A DNA stretch of 64,000 bases from Lichtheimia corymbifera B2541 (taxonomy: Eukaryota > Mucoromycota > Mucoromycetes > Mucorales > Lichtheimiaceae): the NCBI GenBank assembly GCA_000697475.1, contig JNEU01001007.1, positions 42,352 to 106,351 of the forward strand, given 5' to 3'. Positions within the stretch are counted from its first letter, which is position 1, and each line of letters begins with the position of its first letter. Below are positions 46,126 to 57,446 of the stretch, one piece after another. The notes under the pieces are model-generated. The model was not told the DNA's origin and did not search any database. It saw only the letters and a program-made list of their open reading frames with translations. The translations under genes and the position numbers were made by a program.

Positions 46126-46824
46126 ATGCTGAGCATCATCAAGTTTGCATCCATCATGGCTCTTGCTGGCATGGCCATGGCTGCACCCACTTCATCTCCT
46201 ATCAATGGCACCTCTATCGTCAAGCGTGATAGCGTCACGGTGACCCTGAAGAACAAGTGCGACGTCTCTTTGGATGTACACAAGCTCACAAATGGCCAAG
46301 GCGATCCAGATGGCAGCTATAAGCTAGCACCTAAAGCTTCTCACGATGTCAAGGTTGACTCCCAATGGAAAGGACGCTTTTGGGGTTGCAAGGAAGGTGA
46401 CGATTCCTGCGAGAAATATGGCTCGGCTTCTTCACTTGCCGAGGTTTTATTTAGCGGATTTGAAGGTCAAGACTTTTACGATATCTCGTTTGTGGATGGA
46501 TTCAATTTCCCTATGCGTATTGAGCCACATACCTCCAAGGCTGGATCTGGGTATGATTGCGGTGCTCCCACTTGTTCGTCATTGCCTGAATGTCCCGAGG
46601 ATCTCAAAAACAAGGATGGTTCATGCAGGAGTGCATGTGCTGCATTTGGCACGGACGAATTTTGCTGCACTGGCAAATACAATGGAGATAACAAGTGTCC
46701 CGAAAACGAGTACTCTCGTCATTTCAAGGCTGGATGCCCTGATGCTTATTCATTTGCATACGATGATGCCAAGAGCACTTTTGCTTGTAGCGCAACAACC
46801 TACACTGTCACTTTTTGCCCTTAA
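46126..46824 (+). CDS. Secreted thaumatin-like protein (PR-5 family)
   Basis: Single exon, 232 residues. Signal peptide at 1-19 (MLSIIKFASIMALAGMAMA), then a short propeptide ending in the Kex2-type site IVKR (residues 31-34). The mature part starts DSVTVTLKNKCDVSLDVHK, as thaumatin-like proteins do, and continues with the core blocks WKGRFWGCKEGDDSC, EVLFSGFEGQDFYDISFVDG, FNFPMRIEP, PTCSSLPECPEDL and the C-terminal CPDAYSFAYDDAKSTFAC followed by YTVTFCP. I count 14 cysteines after the signal peptide; plant large TLPs have 16. Family members bind or cleave beta-glucans or act against other fungi; the role here is unknown. Confidence 0.93.
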   Translation: MLSIIKFASIMALAGMAMAAPTSSPINGTSIVKRDSVTVTLKNKCDVSLDVHKLTNGQGDPDGSYKLAPKASHDVKVDSQWKGRFWGCKEGDDSCEKYGSASSLAEVLFSGFEGQDFYDISFVDGFNFPMRIEPHTSKAGSGYDCGAPTCSSLPECPEDLKNKDGSCRSACAAFGTDEFCCTGKYNGDNKCPENEYSRHFKAGCPDAYSFAYDDAKSTFACSATTYTVTFCP

Positions 46825-48006
46825 ATTGCAAATGCATGCACCATTTATTCTAGAACCTTCATCATCCATCGCCTCATCCCTTCTGTCACACATAATAGCG
46901 CACTGTAGCTGGCCTACTACTACCATTCTTTTGTGCAATAAATCCCATTTTCATTCAAACATACACACGTATACATGTTATTTATGGCCATATTGAATGC
47001 ATCAAGCGCTTGAAACCATTTTGGGGGAAATGACATTCCTTGTATCCGATTTTCGAGAAAAGGGACCCCCTAATAACAGACCGTTCAATGGGTTGTGATC
47101 CTTTGTATACATACTTGCTTGCATGGCTAAATGCTCTTTGTTTTACGAAAGGCATCACGTTGCCCATAATGCCAGACGACTTTTGATTGTTGTTCATATC
47201 AATGTAATTGGATCATATACTGCTCATACTATTATTAAGAGTAGCCTGAAAATGACATGGATCACAATGACACCATGATAGCAGATGGATTTCATTGTCT
47301 GGTGATGCCTTAATTTGGCATGTCAATTACTTGTTATGCAATCACATCAAAGGGTCTTTCTAAAGAGGACCTGATGAGGAGGGTGGTTGCTCATCCCAGC
47401 GGACTCAACACGCATGGTTTTCGACGCCTCTCTTTCCGCTACTCCCTCTTTCTGTTTTCTACAACACACACTGCTTGGTTCACCCATTAGAGAGGCAATG
47501 CAGTTGGACGATTGTGTAAGTTCAATCGAGTGGTCGACATTGCGCAATCGGGAATATCGAAGTAACCAACGCCATTAGTAGCCCCAATGGCCTCTTCAAG
47601 GAGATCAAGTAACGAGGAGAGTGTCCACTTTATTGACGATAAACATTGACCATATACAACTATGCAAGTAACAAGGTAAGAATATGAAGAGTTATGGGAC
47701 TCGGATGATTCTTGGGATGTGATCTTAATGACGAAAAAAAGTAGTAGCGTATATGCAACGTCTTGATTCAGCGACAGTTTCAGTTTTTGTACCTCGGGTA
47801 ATATACACAAGACATGTCGATCCTTTTGAAAGTTCGGAAGACTTATATTTGTTTTTAGTACTTTTCTTTTCTTCAAAAAACAAAGAACGAGTCTGCAATG
47901 ACAGGTAGGTTGCACAGAGGAAACAAAAGATGGCCCGTGCTCAAAGGCAAATGGATATACAGAACATGATGATAACACCGCCACCACCACCACGACGAGC
48001 GATGCA
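46825..48006. other. Intergenic, no gene recognised
   Basis: This stretch holds the thaumatin-like gene 3' region and the glucanase promoter. Long overlapping frames on both strands at 47487-48119 have no domains and appear incidental. Confidence 0.55.
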
Positions 48007-49613
48007 ATGGGGAACTCGGATATTCAAAGAGAAAAAGTGGCAGCAAACATGGAGAAGAAACCGCCTTCCTTTGCACGTCGACATATCAAATGCCTTAGTT
48101 TTGTGTGCGCAATTGTGATCAGCTGTATTCTCGTTGCAGCCGTTGTTCCACCTGTCTTACTCGTGAATCGACAAAACAATCCGGTTGCTCCACCTGAATC
48201 AACATCAACAGCGTTACCAGAACAGCATCGAGATCCCAATGACCATCCACCTCCTTTACGTGATCCATTCAATAATACAGCACAAGCGAATGTATATACA
48301 CCACCATTGAATGAACCATTTCCATATGGCAAGACCCCCATTCGTGGCATCAATCTCGGTGGATGGCTAGTGACTGAGCCCTTTATTACGCCAAGCTTGT
48401 ATGATCAATTCAATTCCTCTGCTGGTGTCATTGATGAATGGACGCTATGTAAAGCCCTTGGACCCGAAGAAGCTCGCCGTCAATTGACACAACATTACGA
48501 CACATTTATCACCGAAGATGACTTTCGCAAAATTGCACGTATGGGCTTCAATCATGTACGTATTCCAACGGGTCATTGGGCGATCGAGACCAAGGAGGAT
48601 GAACCCTATGTACCAAAGGTGGCATGGCAATATCTATTACGAGGTGTGCAATGGGCGCGTAAATATGGTCTACGTGTGATGATTGAGCTTCACACAGCAC
48701 CTGGATCACAGAATGGATGGAATCACTCAGGTCGGAAAGGCGAAATCCGCTGGCTCAATGGTACTCATGGTGAAGAAAATGCCAATCGCACTATGCGCAT
48801 TGTCGAATCGATGGTCAAGTTTTTCGATAAACCAGCATGGCGAGATGTTGCTCCTATCTTTGGTGTACTCAATGAACCTGCCATCTTCCGTATCCACACC
48901 AAACCAGTCCAACAATGGTACAAGGATAGCTACCATACGCTTCGCAACGTCACTCAGGATGGTGGTCCCTATCTCACCTATCATGATGGCTTTATTGGTC
49001 TCGACTCATGGAATGGCTTTTTCGACACAGAGCACGTCTACAAGCGAATGTTCCTCGGTAAGGTTTTTCTATTTTATTTTCACACATGCAAAAGCGAAAC
49101 AATTTACCGAACGTTTTATATATAGAAACACACATGTATATGATTTTTGATGACCATTTGGTGTCCATGTCCCATGATCAGCAAGCCAAGTTTCCTTGTG
49201 GTGCATGGCGAACAACACTGCGCAATTCAATGCGTTCTGCAGCACCTACCATGGTGGGAGAATTCTCAATGGCAACCAATGATTGTGGAAAGTACTTGAA
49301 CGGTGTTGGTCTTGGCACCCGATATGAAGGCACATTACAAGAAGGCACAGCCGTACAGCAACCCGTATGCCCCAACTGCTCATGCGCTCACACTGAAGAT
49401 TGGAAGAATTGGGACAAGGAATATAAAGATTTTCTCAACTCGTTCATCGAACATCAAATGGATGCCTTTGAAACCAGCAGCGTCGGATGGTTCTTTTGGA
49501 CTTACAAGACCGAGGATCATATCAACCCTCATTGGGACTATTCTCTGGGTTGGGAAAAAGGCTGGATTCCTCAAGATGTCAATAACCGTACTCATTCTTG
49601 CGATCCCCAGTAA
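48007..49613 (+). CDS. Exo-beta-1,3-glucanase, GH5 family, membrane-anchored (EXG type)
   Basis: Two exons (48007-49057, 49126-49613) give 512 residues. A short basic N-terminus and one helix (residues about 29-52: LSFVCAIVISCILVAAVVPP) make it a type II membrane protein; a Pro-rich stalk follows. The catalytic domain shows PIRGINLGGWLVTEPFITPS, MGFNHVRIPTGHWAIE, VMIELHTAPGSQNGWNHSG, the acid/base FGVLNEPAIF (Glu 290), and the nucleophile PTMVGEFSMATNDC (Glu 396), ending with WFFWTYKTED and DYSLGWEKGWIP. These are signatures of fungal glucan 1,3-beta-glucosidases that trim or remodel cell-wall beta-glucan. The membrane anchor distinguishes it from fully secreted EXG1. The ATG at 48007 keeps the positive-inside charge before the helix. 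Confidence 0.94.
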
Positions 49614-49802
49614 CAACATTACCATAACATTACCATCACTACTATCCCATCCTCATATGTAATAAACACTTTGAATCATATATTTCATAGCAATTATAAA
49701 CCACAAATTTTGCTTTGATTCTACGACGTCATATAATATAATTTAACTGTACAATGAGAAGCGTTTGCAATTCCCATATCGGTTGGCATACTAAAAGTTA
49801 AT

Positions 49803-50814
49803 CTACCAAGTGGCTTGATTATCATGAGCAACTTCAGTGGATGAGGAGGAGGAGGAGTCAATATTGCGACGAAGAGCATCGATCAATTCTTTCCATTCTT
49901 GTTCAGTGGTGATGTTGGCAGTGGCTGCCTGTAAATCCTTGACTGCATCGGCAGATTCAGGATAGCTTGATTGAAGGTCATTCAAAAAGCTGTTCCATTG
50001 TTCTTTGATTTGATCTTGAGGGATGTGGTCGGCTGTTTGTTGTTCAAGAGTACGAACAGCACCAGGAAGAGCTTCCCATGCCGAATGGATAGGTTCTTCA
50101 AGGTAACTGTTATCTTGATGCTCTGCTGTGCCATCATCATCCTTGGAGTAATCACCATCAATAATACGTAAGCAGCCGTATTCGGAGCGACCCGTGGGGC
50201 AATCAGCCTAATGCAGCATGTTGAGTTTATGTGGATAAATGTTATTCAGGGAGGAGAATTTACCTTGCTTTGACAACAGCGGATACAAAAACGCTCAATG
50301 TCGGGTTCAATCATGCTAACGAAATAGTTGTATCCTTTGCATGTTGCGCCCGTGGGTTTGCCACTGGCATGATTATCGTATTGTCCACCACCATCAGTAG
50401 CCAAAAGTTGATATGCATCGCGGTTAAAGAAACCAGTGACTTGTTCATAGCTGTTTTCCTTCTTTGCATAGTGTGCTACCGTGATGAAACCTGTGTCGTA
50501 TACGTGTGTGTGAATCCTTCTGCTCTGCTTTTCAAAAAGTATCCATGTAACATACCATCGGGAAACTTTTGTGCACCAGTGATAGCACCTTCCTGTGAGC
50601 TGAACGGCTTGCCATCACTTTCATGAGGAGCCACCTCCAATCCAGGCTGAGGAGGCAAAAAGAGACAAAAATCTTGACCACTATTAATCATGACTTGCAC
50701 CCCAGGGGTGGGTGTCATGACATCGTCGCGAGCTTGAAGAGGACTTGCTACTACAGAGGTAGCAGCTAATAACAGTGCAGATGCGCTGGTGAACAAAGAG
50801 AATGGATATAGCAT
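49803..50814 (-). CDS. Secreted protein of unknown function
   Basis: Three exons (50556-50814, 50264-50490, 49803-50207) give 296 residues. Signal peptide at about 1-23 (LFTSASALLLAATSVVASPL) with a possible dibasic-like cleavage after QAR. The central block (VQVMINSGQDFCLFLPPQPG ... PDGFITVAHY ... TDGGGQYDNHASGKPTG ... FVSMIEPDIERFCIRCCQSK ... DCPTGRSEYGCLRI) is rich in Cys, Gly and aromatic residues and looks like a compact disulfide-bonded domain. The C-terminal ~110 residues are helical and acidic with a Ser-rich end. I recognise no enzyme motif. TATA-like sequence lies about 120 bp upstream. It is convergent with the glucanase gene. Confidence 0.85.
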
Positions 50815-50931
50815 TATGTATGTATGTGAAATAAAATGGAAAGAGTTAAATCGAGTAGCTTGCCAAGCTGAGCAAAGGGAAAAAAAGAGGAGATTATAAG
50901 TGGGTGCGAAAAATGGTATAGTCCCCCTGCT

Positions 50932-50948
50932 CTTTATATATATATATG
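50932..50948 (-). promoter_or_regulatory. TATA-rich element upstream of the 296-residue secreted protein gene
   Basis: On the minus strand an alternating TA tract ending in TATAAAG lies about 120 bp before the ATG at 50814, a typical position for a fungal TATA box. Confidence 0.5.
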
Positions 50949-52303
50949 CAGTCTCTCCGTTTGTGCATGGTAATCGACGACCGTGCGTGTCATTTTTCCT
51001 TCTTTTGTTGCTATATTTATCCTGGGTGTTCGTTTTCCACAAGGCGACAAATGGTAAGAGAGGGCCTGGGCTATTGGTATCGGCGGTAAAACCATGTCTC
51101 TCCCTGTGGAGGTGCGGAGAGCAATGCTGCATCCCGACAAGGTGATCAACACGATAACACATGTTTCAGTCAATTGCAAACAAGAAGAAAGCGAACCCCG
51201 TGGCATAAGGCACAAAAGGTAAACTAATAGACAAAATGACTACTACTAGACTAGTGCTATCCCTTCACTACATAGGTGTCGTTGTACAAAAAGAGAGGTT
51301 GGCTTTCGCTAGTTTGCATATCGCACTTGCAATGGTCTTTTAAAGTTCATGCTGTTCCAGTCACTGTGCTGAAAGAAAAGTTTCATTTGAAACGCCTGAC
51401 TTTCGGTAGAATAGCGGAAGGAGGCCAAGGTTTGGCTGATCTGTCAATTCAGGCTGTCATTAAAACGCGTGGTAAAGCTGTGGAATGTCATTGAGAGCAT
51501 AATGGTACACGCCACAGAGTTGCCACAGCGTTGGCTCATTGTATTCAACTGTGTAACTAACAAAATGCCGCTTCGTATTGTCAAATGGTACAATGGGGTT
51601 AGCAAAGGACACGCAGCTTTCAGCTTACAACGACTTGAAACCAGCATGCTTTTTTTTTTGGGACATAGCTACAACTATGGTGGAGGAAGAGTGTGACAAT
51701 AGTACAAGAGAGACTATAGATGGATCAAAGCCAACCTAATTTAATTCAATGATAAAGTTGGGCATACACGTGCTAATAACGTTGCTAATCATAATGTAAT
51801 GTTATTGTGCATGTAATCGGAAGCACTGCTGGTTTTACTGAACTCGGAGCTGTTCCCGTCTTGGCAATTCACAACACGGCTTTGGAAACTGGATGCGAAA
51901 AAAAGAAAGTGGTTGATCCATTATTATCGCTATCTCGCATCTTCTAAATATCACGCCATGAATGGTCAGTTTCAAGAAGAAAAGAAAGGTCTTTCACACT
52001 CATATATATAAAAGATAAGGAAACAGCAGGATTTTAAGCCTACATCCTCGCACTGGAAACAGCCATTGTGGTATTGCAACTACACCTTTATTGATAGAGA
52101 AACTGGGCATTGTCGCTTTTTTCTTTTTTAATGCATAATGGATTAGGACTAATGGATGGAGTGGGGGGTTGGGAAGCCAAAGTCCATGCAATTCCTTGTA
52201 GTCGATGCGAGACAAATTCACCGTTTCCTGATTTGGCACAAGGGCAACTCCTTCTTGCTTCCACTCGCATTCACATACACGCATACACGCACCAAACACT
52301 TAA
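50949..52303. other. Intergenic, no gene recognised
   Basis: This region separates two divergent genes. Short frames on both strands are not supported. A single-base A/T-rich composition and several short direct words are all that is visible. Confidence 0.55.
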
Positions 52304-53913
52304 ATGACAAAGCTGTTTGATCGGGCTGTTGGCAAATCGGGGCCTGTCTTTATTGCCATTGCCGTTCTTCTCATTGAGTTGTGCGTTCTCGCATTTTATC
52401 TCGTCGTCTTTCCATACACCCATGCTTGGTCTGATGCGTCATTTGCCGGCAAGCTCTTTACAGCACTCGTCTTCATTTTCACATTGTATATGGTCTATTG
52501 CATTCATTTTCACTATTACATGGCGATCAAAACCCATCCTGGCACCTTATCCAACACAGCAACTGAGACTGGAGAAGGGGTATTATGCAAAATATAGATA
52601 TCATGCATGGGACATATTTGGATTAATGTCATATCAAAACAGCAGCACGACAGTGATCCATCTGCTAGACAAGTGCTCTTGGAAATGGAGGAATATGCAG
52701 GAGAAGCACCCAAGATGTGTAAAAAGTGTAAGTTGCAAGCTGTGTGTATCACTTGACACGACCCTGATCATGCATAACAATCCGCTGCAGGCAATTTGCC
52801 TAAATCCGAGCGAGCACACCATTGCAGCATATGTAACAAGTGTATTCTAAGATTCGATCATCATTGTAAGTTTATCCACCATGCGTTCGAGTGATATGGC
52901 AACCTACTGACCCATTGACAACAAGGTCCTTGGATACACAATTGCGTCGGTCACTTTAATCACAGATACTTTGTCCTCTTTATGACCTATCTCGTCATCT
53001 CTGCGGCCTATTTTATCTTTTTTGGATGGCAGCCGTTCATGCTCTCGTTGGATCTTTTTAATGACGATGTAAGTCTGGGTGGGTGGCTTCTTTTACCTGC
53101 AGAAAGAAAAGATCATTGACTTTTGGATACATTCGAATGCACACAACAACAACAGTGGCCATATTATTATCCTCGCCCATTAATGGCTTTCTCAATCATA
53201 TTAGCGATTTGCATGGGGCTGACAATAGGTAAGAAGCAATGGTGATCAGGAATGACATTTGAGATAGGATTGACCGAATTTGTGTAGGTGGACTCTGTTT
53301 ATGGCATTATTACCTGGTAAGCAGTAAATGAGGGATGAGTTTAAACCACGCCTGAAAAAGGGATGATGCTCATCATGGACGGGTTAGATTGTCACGGCAC
53401 AGACGACGGTTGAGTTTTACAACAATCATTATGACAAGAAGCAATGCAAAAGAATGGGCGAGGTATGAAGCTTACCAAGAGATAGGAGAATTTGAATGAT
53501 GGTGGCTAACTAGGTTCTCCTTTTAGGTGTTCGTCAATATGTACAGTTTTGGGTTCAAGGAGAACTTGAGGCGATTCTTCAATGTTTGCGAACGATTGTA
53601 AGTGGGGTGTGATGACAGGTGGCAGTTGTTGTGGGGGAGTAGGGATTCTTTTTCCATGTTCATAGTGCTTATCTGGTATGAAATAGTTCATGGTATACGA
53701 TCCTGTACCCTGTACCAATACCGCCAAGGGTAAGATAAAGGGGGGGGGAATGGGATATGTATGTATGACGGATAAGACTGATGCTGTTTGGCATAGGGCA
53801 ATGGACGCGTGTTCGAGAAATCCGATGAGTTTTATTTGTTACCCAAATCACGGCAGCAGGATCATATTGAGATGCAACATGAAGCACAAGACATTGAAGA
53901 CAAGGAACTATAG
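52304..53913 (+). CDS. DHHC-type protein S-palmitoyltransferase
   Basis: Ten exons (52304-52579, 52643-52727, 52791-52865, 52926-53068, 53156-53228, 53288-53316, 53388-53462, 53527-53597, 53687-53729, 53797-53913) give 328 residues. The cysteine-rich domain reads CKKCNLPKSERAHHCSIC then [20 protein letters not shown], with the catalytic Cys in DHHC. Four helices flank it: two before (IAVLLIELCVLAFYLVVF; ALVFIFTLYMVYC) and two after (FMTYLVISAAYFIFFGW; AFSIILAICMGLTI). The post-helix TTVEFYNN is the family TTxE motif. It attaches palmitate to cysteines of membrane proteins, on Golgi, vacuole or plasma membrane. Size and layout are like yeast PFA3/PFA4, but I cannot assign one. Ten small exons make this the most intron-rich gene here. 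Confidence 0.93.
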
Positions 53914-54216
53914 TAGCTAGCAAATCGCTCGTACAATTCTTTTTTTTTCTTTATAATAGTTAATGCATTTCAAGTAATAGAGACATGCTTTTTGTTAGAA
54001 GAGCTATCATCCCTGCACCTGATTCAAAGATATATATGCGGAGCAAAACAAAGAAAATGGGGACAAGAGCAAGGGATCCAAGGGTTTACATACATGCATG
54101 GCACATGATGGATCGTCGTGGGTGTTGCTGGTGGTGGTAGATAACTAATGCAGGATGATGATGATGATGATAGGAAAATGTAAAGTACGTCGTCGGTGTG
54201 TGTGACTCAAAGGAGA

Positions 54217-55035
54217 TTAATGGTGGTGCTGTTGATGGATATTTGTGGTAGATGTTGAGCGAGAGAGACGGTTCATTAAACGCTTGGCAATGGATGGTTT
54301 GTTGGCATGTTTGGGTGGACAAGAGGCAGAAGTTATTGATGCTGTTTCACCCACACTGCTAGTAGCATCACTGTTGCTACTGCTGGTTGTGCTGCTGAAC
54401 CTGCTACTGCTCAAAGAGGGTGGTCCACTGTGATTTCCTGGTGGTGTCATTGGGGCATTCCGTTGATTGATCATGTTACTACTACTACAACTAGGATCCA
54501 TACGAACGAGGCGGTTTGGAGACGATGATCGATTTGTTCTCAAGTTGCTGTAGCTTATGGATCGGCGCTGTTTACCAGAAACAGATTCTTGGCTTTTGTT
54601 GCGAGAGGCTAGTATAGCCAAAGGGACATTATCATCTGCTACCGAACGGCGATGTTCTTCAGCAATGGTAGCCATGGATGGATGCGAGGCAGTGGTATTA
54701 CCGGCTTTCACTTGTGGATAATGATGTCCAGGTGGCACAAGTGGCCGTGATATTCTGTTTTTGGATACCAATACTTCTGCTGAATGACATCGGCTGGGCA
54801 TACGATGAGGTTGTTGCTGGATCAATGGTTGTGGTTGTGGTGGTGGCTGCTGGCGGTGCATTGGTTGGAAATAATAACCCATTGCAGGTGATGGCATTGG
54901 CGGTGAATAAAGATAAGGTTGTGGTTGGAAAGTATGTTGCATAAACATTGGTTGCTGTTGTTGGATAGGCGGTGGTGGAGTAGCAGCAGTAGTAGGCCAA
55001 TATTGCTGTGGAGGATACGGATGATAAAAGCTCAT
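54217..55035 (-). CDS. Intrinsically disordered Pro/Gln/Ser-rich protein
   Basis: Single exon, 272 residues. The N-terminal third is Pro/Gln/Tyr-rich (SFYHPYPPQQYWPTTAATPP, PQPQPYLYSPPMPSPAMGYY), and the rest is Ser-rich and basic (SKNRISRPLVPPGHH, GKQRRSISYSNLRTNRSSSP, PSIAKRLMNRLSRSTSTTN) with a C-terminal poly-His. Several RxxS/RRxS patterns look like kinase sites (AKRLMNRLSRS, KQRRSIS). I recognise no folded domain. It could be a regulatory or scaffold protein; the open frame with regular codon use and a fitting start supports it being a gene. The region downstream (54086-54216) contains short GAT repeats. Confidence 0.65.
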   Translation of the reverse strand: MSFYHPYPPQQYWPTTAATPPPPIQQQQPMFMQHTFQPQPYLYSPPMPSPAMGYYFQPMHRQQPPPQPQPLIQQQPHRMPSRCHSAEVLVSKNRISRPLVPPGHHYPQVKAGNTTASHPSMATIAEEHRRSVADDNVPLAILASRNKSQESVSGKQRRSISYSNLRTNRSSSPNRLVRMDPSCSSSNMINQRNAPMTPPGNHSGPPSLSSSRFSSTTSSSNSDATSSVGETASITSASCPPKHANKPSIAKRLMNRLSRSTSTTNIHQQHHH

Positions 55036-55848
55036 TGTATATTTCTGATGTATTCACAATCAGCGATATGCTAGAGGATAAGATGTATGTATCTTCTTTT
55101 TCTAGTTGTAAAACAAGAAATGGAGAGGCTTATAAATGGATCCTCGGTAGTAGGGAAGGGGTCAAGTTTAATACAAGGAGACGGGTTGGCCGGACAAAAT
55201 CTAAAAAAGATGGTGACACGCAGCTACCTGATATATCTTTAGATGGTTTATTGCTGGAAAAGCTGCGTAAAGTGTGGTAACGAGGGGGGTGAAAAGGACA
55301 TGTGCATGTTCACAGCTGAAGGGGGTGGGCTTTCCTTGTATGCGGACATTTACGCCGCTTTTGCGTTCATAGAGTGCAATTCCCAACATACGCAGCAATG
55401 TGGGACCGTTGCAAATACAGCTTCTTCTTTCTCTTACCACCTCCTTTTCTCTCCCTTGTCATGCACAAGTGTAATTACAATACAAAAAGCGACTTTCGAA
55501 TTATACAGTGAATTCATCCGGATGATACCGGTTTTTGGGTGGCGAGAAGCCCCTATGACATTGAATAGCCCGCCTTATGTTATATTACACATTGTTTGAC
55601 CCATCTTTTTTTACACGAATGATTTAAAAAGAGATGCTGATTGTATGTTTATTCATTAGAGATGAACTGAATATACGTACAAATGGGATATAGATGTAAA
55701 TGTAATAAATGCTTAATGCGTGCAAAGATGCTATTTCTTTTCTTCAAACCAGTTTTAGGAGGTCCGCGGGAAAAAACATGAGGAAAGGGAGAATGACGAG
55801 GATAAAGAAAAGGAGGAGGTGATGTATGAATACACAAAAGAAGAGAGA
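55036..55848. other. Intergenic, no gene recognised
   Basis: This stretch lies between two minus-strand genes and includes the promoter of the disordered-protein gene and the 3' region of the bZIP gene. Nothing else supported. Confidence 0.6.
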
Positions 55849-56622
55849 TTATCGAGGCATTCTCTTGTTGATCTCCCACTCATGGGCGATCCGCATAAGA
55901 TCCTGCTGTCGAACACCGCCGTTTGGTAGTACATGTCGTTTGACAGCATCACAAAGATCCTCCAAATCGCACTCTTGAAAGAAGGATCGTTCCAAAAGAT
56001 ATTCCCAGGTCTCGGCGTAATTCATGATTCTATCACCATCGTAGTTGTTGTGTTGATTGTTTTTCTCAATGGGTGATGATGATTTATGGTCATAGTTGCT
56101 GGCAACAAAGTCTACCAATGTTGAATCTGTGTAGTCGCTGTCGTCGTATAAACTGTGATCCCCTAGCGATGACGATCCTCCACTCGTTGCTCCTTCCATA
56201 TATTCTCCTGAAAGAACACTCCCATTGTGCGAAGATCCACTACTGCTGCCGCTATTTTCACTATTCGTTCGTATACTCGAAAGCTTGTCCATAGCCATCA
56301 TCGCACCCTTCATCATGTACAGCTCCAACTCCATTTTTTTGGCTACCGAACGAAGCTCTTCATTCTCGCGTTGTAACTTGTCAGTGCCTTCAAAGTGACG
56401 CGATTGCAATTCAGCTAGCTCGACTTCAAGATCCTTGATTCGTTGTTCTTTTCGTGCACGGTAGGCTCGTTGCGCTTCTCGATTCAACTCTCGACGCCGT
56501 TGACCCTACGTGATAGACGCCCAATCAGCTTTTGTTCATAGTCCGCATGAGCCATGTCGTTATGATGCACGTGCCTGATTCGCTCCGGGACCGACAAAGA
56601 CAATGTCTGAACTAGTTTCCAT
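55849..56622 (-). CDS. bZIP transcription factor (Pap1/Yap1-type basic region)
   Basis: Exon 2 (55849-56505) is solid: basic region GQRRRELNREAQRAYRARKE (the NxxAQxxxRxR pattern of AP-1/Pap1 factors with Tyr in place of Phe), then a leucine zipper (LEVELAELQSRHFEG ... LQRENEELRSVAKKMELELY), a Ser/Gly-rich region and a C-terminal helical domain (YLLERSFFQECDLEDLCDAV; QQDLMRIAHEWEINKR). Exon 1 (56575-56622) gives METSSDIVFVGPGANQ, joined by an intron that starts with GC (56506-56574). The join keeps frame directly before the basic region. The donor (GCACGT) is weak, so exon 1 is less certain. Total 234 residues. Confidence 0.82.
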
Positions 56623-57446
56623 AGTGCAATTGTGATAGAAGCTGCAAAGACGAAGGTTTAAATAAAGCACTGACTTGGTGTCTGAGTAATGAGTAAGCAA
56701 AGGCAATACCCCAGTGATTGGTTGGTTCCCTTGGTTTCCTTTCTTGCAGTAAAGGGTTTTGTGATGCAGATCTGTGTCACCCAGTTTTCTGCCGTCAATA
56801 GCGCCAACGACGGGCAATGGCACCATAGCTTTCTTCTTCATCCGATAGCAATCATCCTATTATGTTAGTATTGAGCCATCATCAACCTTGGTGATGGTTT
56901 GCTGTATCAACCTATTACTACTTGAAACAATAATATGCATCATGCTCAACTGCTACATCATTATTAAAGTCTTCATAAGCATGACCACCTTGCTTTGTCA
57001 GCAATGTGAGATATGAAATGGAACATTCTCCACGATTTATGGTCTCTCCTTTCGAATGCACGTGCACTCAACAATAGCACCACTAGCAAAGTTACGACTC
57101 TACCCGATCTACATGTTCCTTTTTCGAAAAGCATACTCGATTTTTCTCTTTGTTTCAACAACTCATCACGTGACCATGGATCATCTTATAAAAGCTGCAG
57201 CTTCTACGACCTGGCCTAGCTGCATCCAATAGTCTTCAGAGAGAATGGTTCACTAAGCTTACAATATAAAGTCCCATCATTACTGCACCTATATCGCTGG
57301 GACCAACCAAATGCATTATGCGAGTGTGAGCACGTAATCCCGATTTGGATGCACAGCGGGTCCAATTTGATCACTTCAACCCCCCTTGTTCTTTCTCTTT
57401 TCTTCTTTACTTTGTGTTCTTTCTGTTCAACCAGATTGATTCGACA
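56623..57446. other. Intergenic, divergent promoter region
   Basis: This stretch lies between the bZIP gene (minus) and CHO2 (plus). It contains a CT-rich leader just before 57447. No gene recognised. Confidence 0.55.

Noticed and set aside
47487..47993. 168-codon minus frame
   Set aside because: Lies in the glucanase promoter region, with skewed composition and no recognisable features.
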